A DNA stretch of 7,808 nt from CF-96 sp028287605 (GCA_034666465.1 JAXDLT010000414.1:1-7808), one strand, 5' to 3'. Shown: positions 1 through 7,129, numbered from the stretch's first letter. Program-made: numbers and translations. The notes: generated by a model not told the origin, from the sequence alone.

Positions 1-31
1 TGCCGCACGCAGGTGAGCGGCGAGACGCCCG

Positions 32-57
32 GGGCGCCTCTCCATACCAGGGCGCCC
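32..57 (-). terminator. Weak hairpin downstream of the cupin gene
   Basis: A 7-bp perfect inverted repeat (GGGCGCC at 32-38 and GGCGCCC at 51-57) with a 12-nt loop lies about 30 bases past the stop of the minus-strand cupin gene. Its position fits a transcription terminator. No T-run follows it, and short G/C palindromes arise often by chance at this base composition, so this is only a candidate. Confidence 0.25.
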
Positions 58-88
58 GCAGGTGCTGATGCGAAACCTGACACCGGCG

Positions 89-484
89 TCATGACCCGCC
101 GTGCGCTCCGCCCATCGTCAGGAGCAACGCGCTCTCGTCTACGCCGATGACGCTGTGCGGCACCCCGGCCGCAACGGTCAGCAAGCGCCCGCGCGTCAAG
201 GCAACCGCGCTCTCGCCCACCTTGAACTCGACGTGGCCGTCGACTCCCTGCACCGTGATGGCTCCGTCAGCGTGGTGCTCGTGCATCTTGCCGCCGGGCT
301 TCAGAGCCATCAGCAATACGCGAAGACCGGGGTGCTTGGCGATCATCTTCGCGGCGTGGTCCGCCGTCTGGTACGCATCACTGGCCCGCAGTGCCGTCAA
401 CTCCGCGGCCAAGTCGATGTCGATCAGGTGATCAGTGACGTGGCGAGCCCTCTCCCTCGGCGTCTCGGTGGCATCCGCTCCCAT
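89..484 (-). CDS. Small cupin-domain protein
   Basis: This encodes a 131-residue single-domain cupin of unknown substrate, probably cytoplasmic since no signal peptide or membrane segment is visible. The first cupin motif is seen as HEHHADGAITVQ (H68, H70, H71, Q79) and the second as GRLLTVAAGVPH with H110. Two His plus a distal His could hold a metal, but the usual motif-1 Glu appears as Gln79. The N-terminal ~25 residues are charged and probably lie outside the barrel. I chose the ATG at 484 because AGGAG stands 9 bases upstream (complement of 494-498). The in-frame ATG at 511 would add nine residues (140 in all) but has no clear ribosome binding site. The gene diverges from the redox operon, separated by a radC relic, so the context says little about its job. 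Enzyme, sensor or storage roles are all open; the fold assignment is firm. Confidence 0.85.
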   Translation of the reverse strand: MGADATETPRERARHVTDHLIDIDLAAELTALRASDAYQTADHAAKMIAKHPGLRVLLMALKPGGKMHEHHADGAITVQGVDGHVEFKVGESAVALTRGRLLTVAAGVPHSVIGVDESALLLTMGGAHGGS

Positions 485-493
485 GGGCTTCGT

Positions 494-498
494 CTCCT
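494..498 (-). promoter_or_regulatory. Ribosome binding site that decides the cupin start
   Basis: On the minus strand this reads AGGAG, 9 bases before the ATG at 484. It lies inside the longer alternative reading that begins at 511, which lacks a comparable site. It therefore favours the 131-residue form of the cupin. Confidence 0.55.
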
Positions 499-534
499 GT
501 GGCGGGGTCATGATGGCCCCGCGCGTCCCGGCGC

Positions 535-563
535 CGTGAAATTACAGGATAGTGAGCTTCACG
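535..563 (-). promoter_or_regulatory. Candidate cupin promoter within an inverted repeat
   Basis: A 6-bp inverted repeat (CGTGAA at 535-540, TTCACG at 558-563) brackets a patch unusually rich in A/T for this window. On the minus strand the patch contains TATCCT (complement of 546-551), which fits an actinobacterial -10 hexamer (TANNNT). It lies about 60 bases before the cupin ATG at 484. No good -35 box is seen. The repeat could be an operator over the -10, but it is short and the promoter is unproven. Confidence 0.3.
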
Positions 564-593
564 CCATGAGCGTTACGGGCAGCGCGATGGAGA

Positions 594-817
594 TCAGGAC
601 GGCCGCTCCAGGGACCTCGCAGAGGACGTCCGCGAGGCCAGAGAGGGCGAAACGACGTCGACCCTGGGTCGCCGCTCCTCCCATCCCTCAGCCTCGCGGA
701 AGCTGTAGTAGCCGCACCCGGTGACGATGAGGTGGTCCAAGAAGGTGAGGCCACCAGATCGGTTGCCTCTCGGACCACCCTGGTGACCCGCCGGTCCGCC
801 GGCGACGGGCCAGGGGC
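594..817 (-). pseudogene. Frameshifted C-terminal relic of a RadC/JAB-domain protein
   Basis: Read from 817 downward, one frame gives PGPSPADRRVTRVVREATDLV. At 749-754 it gives way to a second frame reading LTFLDHLIVTGCGYYSFREA and then EGW, ending at a stop near 594. Joined, these match the end of RadC-type JAB/JAMM proteins as I recall it: a P-S-P-x-D stretch carrying the metal-binding Asp, a helix, then LDHxIV and a YxSxRE-like strand. Restoring one G at the break (GTG GGC CTC) joins the two frames cleanly, which points to a single-base deletion. The H-x-H half of the JAMM motif is absent, and only about 45 of the family's roughly 220 residues remain, because the neighbouring operon begins where the rest should be. 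The relic is therefore both truncated and frameshifted. The family call comes from memory of the motif and was not tested by a search. Confidence 0.6.
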
Positions 818-830
818 CCAACCGCGCATC

Positions 831-852
831 CTGACAAGCGCGTAATCTGACA
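831..852 (+). promoter_or_regulatory. Weak candidate promoter region for the redox operon
   Basis: CTGACA occurs twice here (831-836 and 847-852), and TAATCT at 843-848 fits a TANNNT -10 element about 60 bases before the first gene. The spacing between CTGACA at 831 and TAATCT is too short for a normal -35/-10 pair, so only the -10 is at all plausible. The repeated CTGACA could equally be chance or a small regulator site. Confidence 0.2.
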
Positions 853-863
853 CACGTGGCCAT

Positions 864-901
864 CCGACCTCAGCAGCACAGCGGGGCGACGCCGAGGTCG
901 G
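864..901 (+). promoter_or_regulatory. Inverted repeat enclosing the ribosome binding site of the first operon gene
   Basis: CCGACCTC (864-871) and GAGGTCGG (894-901) are perfect 8-bp complements separated by 22 bases. The 3' arm contains GAGG (894-897), the only likely ribosome binding site for the ATG at 906, 8 bases away. In the mRNA this stem would hide that site, so it could act as a translational switch or simply lower expression of the GltD-like gene. It could also be a DNA operator. The pairing is visible; the function is inference. Confidence 0.4.
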
Positions 902-905
902 CGGA

Positions 906-2540
906 ATGACCGGGCCGCCCCGGGACCTCACACCGCTGCCGGACCTGCTGTCCGGGCGGCCCAGCGCCGGGCCGGTCCGGAAGCGCCGCCCCGTCTACGT
1001 GGACCTGCTGCCGACGTGCAACGCCGGCTGTCCGGCCGGAGAGAACATCCAGGCCTGGCTGGCGCACGCCGAGGCCGGCCGCCACGAGGAGGCGTGGCGT
1101 CAGCTGGTGCAGGACAATCCCCTGCCGGCGATCCACGGACGGGTCTGCTATCACCCGTGCGAGAGCGTCTGCAACCGGGCCAACCTCGACAGCGCCGTCT
1201 CCATTCACTCGGTCGAGCGGTTCCTCGGCGACCTCGCGCTGGAGCGAGGCTGGGCACTCGACCCTCCGCAGACTCGCAGCGGAAAGCGAGTGCTCGTCAT
1301 CGGTGCCGGGCCGAGCGGGCTGTCCGCGGCCTACCACCTGACCCGGCTCGGTCACCAGGTCGAGGTCCGCGATGCGGGTGGCGAGCCAGGCGGCATGATG
1401 CGGTACGGCATCCCGGCGTATCGGATGCCCCGCCAGGTTCTGGACGCCGAGCTGGCCCGGATCGTGGCCATGGGCGTCGGGATCACCTGCGGGCACCGCG
1501 TCGAGCACCTCGCCGCCGAGCGGAAGGAGGGCGGCTTCGACGCCGTCTTCGTCGCGGTGGGCGCCCACCTGTCCAAGCGCGTCGACATCCCGGCGCGGGA
1601 TGCTGCCCGGATCCTTGACGCGGTGTCCTTCCTCCGCAGCGTGGCCTCCGGCGAGCGGCCAGCGATCGGGCGCCGCGTCGCGGTCTACGGAGGCGGCAAC
1701 ACTGCAATGGACACCGCCCGGGTTGCCCGTCGGCTGGGTGCGGACGAGGCTCTCATCGTCTACCGGCGCACCCGCGAGCAGATGCCGGCCCATGTCGAGG
1801 AGGCCGAGGACGCCGAGCGGGAGGGCGTTCGGATCAACTGGCTCCGGACGATCACGGCCCTCGACGGCCCGGCGCTGACGGTCGAGGTCATGGAGCTGGA
1901 CGAATCGGGCCACCCGCGGCCGACCGGACGCTTCGAGACGCTCGCCGCGGACACCGTGATCCTGGCGCTCGGCCAGCACACCGACACCGCATTCCTGCGA
2001 GAGGTGCCGGGAGTCGAATTCGAGCCGGACGGCACCGTGGTGGTGTCGCCGTCGCTGATGACCGGGGCTCCCGGCGTGTTCGCGGGCGGGGACATGGTGC
2101 CGAGCGAGCGCACCGTGACCGTCGGCGTGGGGCATGGCAAGAGGGCTGCCCGGCACATCGACGCCCACCTGCGCGGCATCGCCGCCGCGAGTCCGCCCAA
2201 GCACGACCTGGCCACGTTCGACGCGCTGCACCTCTGGTACTTCGGCGATGCCGCCCGGAGGCAGCAGCCCGAGCTCGCGCCACAGGAGCGCGTCGCCGAT
2301 TTCGGCGAGGTGGTCGGCGGCCTCTCCCTCGAGGAGGCGACGTACGAGGCGCGCCGGTGCCTGTCGTGCGGCAACTGCTTCGAGTGCGACGGCTGCCTGG
2401 GTGCGTGCCCGGAGACTGCGGTCGTCAAGCTGGGTGTCGGACACCGCTACCGCTTCGACTACGACCGGTGCACCGGCTGCGGGGCCTGTTTCGAGCAGTG
2501 CCCGGTGCACGCGATCGAGATGGTCTCGGAGCGCGGGTGA
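906..2540 (+). CDS. GltD-like FAD/NAD(P)H oxidoreductase with C-terminal ferredoxin domain
   Basis: This 544-residue protein belongs to the glutamate synthase small-subunit-like family. An N-terminal Fe-S domain carries C38/C42 and C81/C85/C89 (VCYHPCESVC). An FAD-binding Rossmann motif follows (GAGPSG, 133-138), then the family's GGMMRYGIPAYRMP, an NAD(P)H site (GGGNTAMD, 262-269) and the second FAD motif ending in GGD at 394-396. The last ~65 residues form a ferredoxin-like domain with a first cysteine run at 485, 488, 491, 494, 497 and 501, and a classic CxxCxxCxxxC at 522, 525, 528 and 532. No glutamate synthase large subunit is nearby. Next to PFOR, the likeliest role is moving electrons between ferredoxin and NAD(P)H; the direction is unknown. 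The start is supported by GAGG 8 bases upstream. The stop overlaps the PFOR start by one base. A PreT-like or 2-oxoacid oxidoreductase accessory role is the main alternative. Confidence 0.9.
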   Translation: MTGPPRDLTPLPDLLSGRPSAGPVRKRRPVYVDLLPTCNAGCPAGENIQAWLAHAEAGRHEEAWRQLVQDNPLPAIHGRVCYHPCESVCNRANLDSAVSIHSVERFLGDLALERGWALDPPQTRSGKRVLVIGAGPSGLSAAYHLTRLGHQVEVRDAGGEPGGMMRYGIPAYRMPRQVLDAELARIVAMGVGITCGHRVEHLAAERKEGGFDAVFVAVGAHLSKRVDIPARDAARILDAVSFLRSVASGERPAIGRRVAVYGGGNTAMDTARVARRLGADEALIVYRRTREQMPAHVEEAEDAEREGVRINWLRTITALDGPALTVEVMELDESGHPRPTGRFETLAADTVILALGQHTDTAFLREVPGVEFEPDGTVVVSPSLMTGAPGVFAGGDMVPSERTVTVGVGHGKRAARHIDAHLRGIAAASPPKHDLATFDALHLWYFGDAARRQQPELAPQERVADFGEVVGGLSLEEATYEARRCLSCGNCFECDGCLGACPETAVVKLGVGHRYRFDYDRCTGCGACFEQCPVHAIEMVSERG

Positions 2541-5500
2541 TGCGGGTGACGATCGATGGGAACGAGGCGGCGGTGTCGGTGGCCTACCGGCTCAGCGAGG
2601 TCTGCTGCATCTATCCGATCACACCGTCGTCGCCGATGGCCGAGCTGGCGGACGAGTGGACCGGCCAGCGGCGGCCCAACGTGTGGGGCAGTGTCCCCAC
2701 CGTCGTGGAGATGCAGAGCGAGGGCGGTGCAGCCGGGGCCCTGCACGGCGCGCTGCAGGGCGGGGCGCTGGCCACGACCTTCACCGCCTCGCAGGGCCTG
2801 CTGCTGATGATTCCGAACATGTACAAGATCGCCGGAGAGTTGACTCCCGCGGTGCTGCACGTCGCCGCCCGGTCGCTGGCGGCGCAGGGGCTGTCCATCT
2901 TCGGCGATCACTCGGACGTGATGGCGGTGCGGCAGACCGGCTTCGCGATGCTCGCCTCGGCGTCCGTCCAGGAGGCCCACGACCTCGCGCTGGTGGCGCA
3001 CGCCGCCACGCTGCAGACGCGGGTGCCCTTCGTCCACTTCTTCGACGGCTTCCGCACCTCCCATGAGCTGAACACCATCGAGCTGCTCTCCGACGACGAC
3101 CTGCGCGCTCTGGTGCCGGAGGAGCTGGTCCGCGCGCATCGCGGACGGGCGCTGTCACCGGACCGGCCGTTCATCCGCGGCACCGCCCAGAACCCGGACG
3201 TCTACTTCCAGGCGCGGGAGACGGTGAGCCCGTTCTACGCCCGCACGCCGGGCGCCGTCGAGGACGCGATGGCCCGGCTGGCCGAGTGCACCGGCCGCCG
3301 CTACCACGTCGTCGACTACGCCGGCCACCCGGACGCAGAGCGGGTGATCGTCGTGATGGGCTCGGCGGCTGAGACCGTCCGCGAGACCGTTGCCCACCTC
3401 ACCGCACGTGGCGAACGGGTCGGGGTGCTGCAGGTGCGGCTCTACCGGCCCTTCCCGGCCCGGGCCCTGCTCGAGGCGCTGCCCGCGAGCGTGCGCCGGA
3501 TTGCCGTTCTCGATCGGACCAAGGAGCCCGGTTCGAACGGCGAGCCCCTCTTCTTGGACGTGGTCGCGGCGCTGGTGGAGTCGCACGAGGACGGTGAGCG
3601 GGCGGTCCTGCCGGTGGTGACCGGTGGCCGGTATGGCCTGTCGTCGAAGGAGTTCACCCCGGGCATGGTCGCCGGCGTGTTCGCGGAGCTGGAGCGCGAG
3701 CGGCCGCGGCGCGGGTTCACCATCGGCATCACCGACGACGTCTCCGGGACGAGCCTCCCCTACGACGCGTCGCTGGACATCGAGCCGCCGGGCACGGTCC
3801 GCGCGGTGTTCTACGGCCTCGGCTCGGACGGAACCGTCGGCGCGAACAAGAACACCATCAAGATCCTCGGGTCGGAGGAGCACCTGCACGCCCAGGGCTA
3901 CTTCGTCTACGACTCGAAGAAGTCGGGCTCCCAGACGGTGTCTCACCTGCGCTTCGGATCCCAGCCGATCCGTGCGCCCTACCTCGTCCAGCAGGCGAGC
4001 TTCGTCGGCTGCCATCACTTCGCGTCGCTCGACCGGGTGGACATGCTCGGCCGGGCGGGACCCGGCGCGACCCTGCTGCTCGACTGCCCGCACCCGCCGG
4101 ACGAGGTCTGGGAGGCGCTGCCTCGCCCGGCCCAGGAGCAGATCCTCGCCAAGCGCATCGACGTCTACGCGATCGACGCCGGCCGGATCGCCCGCGAGGT
4201 CGGCCTCGGCAGGCGGACCAACACCATCCTGCAGACCTGCTTCTTCGCCATCTCCGGCGTGCTGCCGCGCGAGGAGGCGATCGCGCGGATCAAGGCGACG
4301 ATCGCCAGGACCTACGGGCGGCGCGGCGCCGAGGTCGTCGAACGCAACCATGCCGCCGTGGATCGCGCGCTGGAGGGATTGCACCGGATCGAGGTGCCGG
4401 ATCGGGTGACCTCCACCCGCGATCTGCCGCCGGTGGTGCCCGCGGACGCGCCGGAGTTCGTCCGCAGCGTCACCGCGGCGATGATCGCCGGCCGCGGCGA
4501 CGACCTGCCGGTCAGCGCACTCCCGGTCGACGGCACCTACCCGAGCGGCACGGCGGCATACGAGAAGCGCAACATCTCCGAGCTCGTCGCGGTCTGGGAT
4601 CCCGACCTGTGCATCCAGTGCGGCAACTGCAGCTTCATCTGCCCGCACAGCGTGATCCGGTCCCGCTACTACGACCGGTCCCGCCTGGACGGCGCGCCGG
4701 CTCGATTCCACTCGGCTCCACTGGAAGCCCGCGGCCTTCCGGACAGCTGCTACACCCTCCAGGTGTACGTCGAGGACTGCACCGGATGCGCTCTCTGCGT
4801 CGAGGCCTGCCCGGCGCTGGCGCCGGGCGACCCGGTGCGCAAGGCCATCAACCTCGCGCCACGCGAACCGCTGGTGGCCGCCGAGCGGGAGAACATCGCC
4901 TTCTTCGAGACGCTGCCGCGGGCCGACCGGTCCCGGGTGGACTTCGGCACGGTGCGCGGCACCCAGTTCCTGGAGCCGCTCTTCGAGTTCTCCGGCGCCT
5001 GCGCGGGCTGTGGCGAGACGCCGTACATCAAGGTCCTGTCGCAGCTGTTCGGTGACCGGCTGACGGTCGCCAACGCCACCGGCTGTTCCTCGATCTACGG
5101 TGGGAACCTGCCCACCACACCGTGGACAACCGACGCTGACGGGCGCGGCCCCGCGTGGTCGAACTCCCTCTTCGAGGACAACGCCGAGTTCGGGCTCGGC
5201 TTCCGGCTCACCGCCGACCAGCACACCGGGCTGGCACGGAGGCGCCTCGCCGAGCTGCGGGACGTGGTGGGCGCCGAGCTCGTGGACGGCATCCTCACCG
5301 CGCCGCAGCTCCGCGAGTCGGAGCTGCGGGCGCAGCGCGAACGGGTGACCGAGCTCAAACGACGGCTCGAGGGGCTCGACGGGCCCGCCGCCACCGATCT
5401 GCGCAGCGTGGTGGACCACCTGGTCCGGCGCAGCGTGTGGATCGTCGGCGGCGACGGCTGGGCATACGACATCGGGTCCGGCGGCCTCGACCACGTCCTG

Positions 5501-6109
5501 GCCAGCGGGCGCAACGTGAACGTGCTGGTGCTCGACACCGAGGTCTACTCCAACACCGGCGGCCAGATGTCCAAGGCGACGCCGCTCGGCGCCGTCGCCA
5601 AGTACGCCTCCGCCGGCAAGACCGTGCCGAAGAAGGACCTCGCCCTGCAGGCGATCGCGTACGGCAACGTGTACGTCGCCCGGGTCGCGATGGGTGCGGA
5701 TCCACAGCAGACACTGCGCGCGTTCCGTGAGGCGGAGGCCTACGATGGGCCGTCGCTGGTCATCGCCTACAGCCACTGCATCGCGCACGGCATCGAGATG
5801 CGGGATGGGCTCAACCAGCAGTACCGCGCGGTGGCCAGTGGGCACTGGCCACTGCTCCGCTACGATCCGGTGGCGCGCGCGGGCGGCGGCAACCCGTTCC
5901 TGCTCGACTCGCCGCGACCGCGCATCCCGCTGGGCGACTACATCTACCGTGAGCTGCGCTACCGCATGCTCGCGAACAGCGACCCGGCGGAGGCTGAACG
6001 GCTGCTCGGCCTGGCCCAGCAGGCGGTCGAGCAGCGCTGGAACGTCTACGAGGAGATGGCGACCCGCGGTGCGCAGCGGTTCCCGGCGGACGCACGGAAG
6101 GATCACTGA
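2540..6109 (+). CDS. nifJ: Pyruvate:ferredoxin (flavodoxin) oxidoreductase
   Basis: This 1,189-residue single-chain PFOR converts pyruvate and CoA to acetyl-CoA and CO2, reducing ferredoxin or flavodoxin. Its domains run in the family order. YPITPSS (25-31) belongs to the pyruvate/thiamine domain, with FVHFFDGFRTSHE further on. The CoA-binding region ends in VRLYRPF and LDRTKEPG. The gamma domain has YGLGSDGTVGANKNT, followed by the EKR linker. Two [4Fe-4S] motifs lie at C691/694/697/701 and C747/750/753/757. In the thiamine diphosphate domain are CAGCGE (C821, C824), C849, GDGW (971-974), SNTGGQ from 1004 and C1080. C821, C824, C849 and C1080 would bind the proximal cluster. No key residue is missing. 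The length is normal for NifJ, without the extra C-terminal oxygen-protecting segment I recall from Desulfovibrio africanus. I chose the ATG at 2540: GGAG lies 8 bases before it, and it overlaps the previous stop. GTG at 2537 is a near-equal alternative. Coupling to both neighbours suggests co-expression. Confidence 0.96.
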   Translation: MRVTIDGNEAAVSVAYRLSEVCCIYPITPSSPMAELADEWTGQRRPNVWGSVPTVVEMQSEGGAAGALHGALQGGALATTFTASQGLLLMIPNMYKIAGELTPAVLHVAARSLAAQGLSIFGDHSDVMAVRQTGFAMLASASVQEAHDLALVAHAATLQTRVPFVHFFDGFRTSHELNTIELLSDDDLRALVPEELVRAHRGRALSPDRPFIRGTAQNPDVYFQARETVSPFYARTPGAVEDAMARLAECTGRRYHVVDYAGHPDAERVIVVMGSAAETVRETVAHLTARGERVGVLQVRLYRPFPARALLEALPASVRRIAVLDRTKEPGSNGEPLFLDVVAALVESHEDGERAVLPVVTGGRYGLSSKEFTPGMVAGVFAELERERPRRGFTIGITDDVSGTSLPYDASLDIEPPGTVRAVFYGLGSDGTVGANKNTIKILGSEEHLHAQGYFVYDSKKSGSQTVSHLRFGSQPIRAPYLVQQASFVGCHHFASLDRVDMLGRAGPGATLLLDCPHPPDEVWEALPRPAQEQILAKRIDVYAIDAGRIAREVGLGRRTNTILQTCFFAISGVLPREEAIARIKATIARTYGRRGAEVVERNHAAVDRALEGLHRIEVPDRVTSTRDLPPVVPADAPEFVRSVTAAMIAGRGDDLPVSALPVDGTYPSGTAAYEKRNISELVAVWDPDLCIQCGNCSFICPHSVIRSRYYDRSRLDGAPARFHSAPLEARGLPDSCYTLQVYVEDCTGCALCVEACPALAPGDPVRKAINLAPREPLVAAERENIAFFETLPRADRSRVDFGTVRGTQFLEPLFEFSGACAGCGETPYIKVLSQLFGDRLTVANATGCSSIYGGNLPTTPWTTDADGRGPAWSNSLFEDNAEFGLGFRLTADQHTGLARRRLAELRDVVGAELVDGILTAPQLRESELRAQRERVTELKRRLEGLDGPAATDLRSVVDHLVRRSVWIVGGDGWAYDIGSGGLDHVLASGRNVNVLVLDTEVYSNTGGQMSKATPLGAVAKYASAGKTVPKKDLALQAIAYGNVYVARVAMGADPQQTLRAFREAEAYDGPSLVIAYSHCIAHGIEMRDGLNQQYRAVASGHWPLLRYDPVARAGGGNPFLLDSPRPRIPLGDYIYRELRYRMLANSDPAEAERLLGLAQQAVEQRWNVYEEMATRGAQRFPADARKDH

Positions 6110-7119
6110 TGGATCTCTCGACCGACTACATGGGCCTCAGGCTGCGCAACCCGCTCGTCGCCTCGGCATCCCCGCTGTCGCAGACCGTCGACGGCGTCCG
6201 GCGGCTGGCGGACGCCGGCGTCGGCGCGGTGGTCCTCTTCTCCCTCTTCGAGGAGCAGCTGCACCGGGAGGCGGCGCAGAACGCGCGGCTGATGGACGCG
6301 GGCACCGAGAGCTTCGCGGAGTCGCTGTCCTACTTTCCGGCCACGGCTGACCGCGAGGTCGGCCCGGCCCGGTACCTGTGCCTGCTGGAGCGCGCCGCCG
6401 CAGCCGTGGACGTCCCGGTGATCGGAAGCCTCAACGGGGTCACGCCCGGCGGCTGGGTCGAGTACGCGCGGGCGATGCAGGACTCCGGAGCGGCGGCGAT
6501 CGAGCTGAACGTCTACTTCGTTCCCGGCGATCCGAGCGTCTCCGGCCGCGATGTCGAGCAGCGGCACATCGACATCCTCAGCCGGGTGAAGGCTGCGGTG
6601 ACCGTTCCGGTGGCGGTCAAGCTCAGCCCGCACTTCAGCTCGACCGGCGAGATGGCGCTGCGGTTGGACCGGGCAGGCGCGGACGGGCTCGTGCTCTTCA
6701 ACCGGTTCCTGCAGCCGGACATCGACCCGGAGACCCTCGCCGTCGTGTCCACCCTCGACCTGTCCGTGCCCGCGGAGGCCAGGCTGCCACGCACGTGGAT
6801 CTCGATCCTGCACGGACGCGTGCGTGCCGCACTGGCGGCCACGACCGGCGTCGAGGGCCCGGCCGATGTGATCAAGTACCTCCTGGCCGGCGCCAACGTG
6901 GTCATGACCGCCTCGGCGCTGATCCGGCACGGCCCCGAGCATGCGGCCGTGCTCCTCGAGGGCCTGTCCGGCTGGATGGAGCGCAAGGGATTCGCGACCG
7001 TCGACGCGCTGCGAGGACTGCTGTCGGTGCCGCTCGGCACGGACGAGACGGCGCACGAGCGCGCCGGCTACGTCAGCGTGCTGACTGCGGCCAACAGCGG
7101 CGTCCGCGGTCCATGGTGA
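6109..7119 (+). CDS. Dihydroorotate-dehydrogenase-like FMN flavoprotein
   Basis: This 336-residue protein has the sequence pattern of a class 1 dihydroorotate dehydrogenase/PreA-type TIM barrel: LRNPLVASASPLS near the start, then ELNV (132-135), VKLSPHF with K171, LFNRF with N198, and LLAGANVVMTASAL at the phosphate-binding end. These would place FMN. The loop after ELNV, where dihydroorotate dehydrogenases have an SCPN-like motif, reads YFVPGD, so pyrimidine synthesis is unlikely and the substrate is unknown. It has no ferredoxin domain, unlike PreA. The start is supported by GGAAGG (6096-6101) 7 bases upstream and a one-base TGATG overlap with the PFOR stop, a sign of translational coupling. 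I recall proteins annotated 'dihydroorotate dehydrogenase-like' beside nifJ in other bacteria, which would make the pairing more than chance. The fold is firm; the role, possibly redox transfer linked to PFOR, is inferred. Confidence 0.88.
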   Translation: MDLSTDYMGLRLRNPLVASASPLSQTVDGVRRLADAGVGAVVLFSLFEEQLHREAAQNARLMDAGTESFAESLSYFPATADREVGPARYLCLLERAAAAVDVPVIGSLNGVTPGGWVEYARAMQDSGAAAIELNVYFVPGDPSVSGRDVEQRHIDILSRVKAAVTVPVAVKLSPHFSSTGEMALRLDRAGADGLVLFNRFLQPDIDPETLAVVSTLDLSVPAEARLPRTWISILHGRVRAALAATTGVEGPADVIKYLLAGANVVMTASALIRHGPEHAAVLLEGLSGWMERKGFATVDALRGLLSVPLGTDETAHERAGYVSVLTAANSGVRGPW

Positions 7120-7129
7120 GTGCGGGGTT

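Larger units (their letters stand above)
512..905. other. 394-base stretch without an intact gene
   Basis: Between the two divergent genes I see four things: an inverted repeat near the cupin (535-563), a frameshifted radC relic on the minus strand (594-817), a possible but weak operon promoter (831-852), and a hairpin holding the first ribosome binding site of the operon (864-901). Several open frames cross the stretch on both strands, but none gives a coherent full-length protein. I see no tRNA or other RNA gene. Confidence 0.6.

Noticed and set aside
485..511. The longer 140-residue cupin start at 511
   Set aside because: No clear ribosome binding site precedes it, whereas AGGAG is well spaced for the ATG at 484. 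It remains possible.
101..724. Plus-strand open frame of 207 codons across the cupin gene and the radC relic
   Set aside because: It runs antisense to a recognisable cupin, has a low-complexity arginine-rich translation, and has no ribosome binding site or family resemblance.
870..2510. Minus-strand open frame of 546 codons opposite the GltD-like gene
   Set aside because: It is an antisense shadow caused by the G/C-ending codons of the real gene. Its translation is rich in R, A, G and H with no recognisable motif, while the plus strand has full FAD, NAD(P)H and Fe-S motifs.
2357..2539. An N-terminal extension of PFOR upstream of the ATG at 2540
   Set aside because: The extension lies inside the ferredoxin-tail coding region of the preceding gene and matches no PFOR N-terminus. 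The family pattern begins at MRVTIDGNEA, with its own ribosome binding site.
906..2540. Glutamate synthase small subunit (GltD) proper
   Set aside because: There is no large subunit gene in the window, the protein has an added ferredoxin tail, and it is coupled to PFOR. A GltD-like electron-transfer role fits better.
5100..5440. Possible insertion inside the thiamine diphosphate domain of PFOR
   Set aside because: The stretch from SNSLFEDNAEFG to the VRRSVWIVGGDGW strand has the normal content and spacing of single-chain PFORs, so nothing is inserted.
3155..6106. Minus-strand open frame of 983 codons opposite nifJ
   Set aside because: It is long only because the opposite strand's codon bias removes stop codons. 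No domain pattern is visible, and nifJ covers the region with every expected motif in order.
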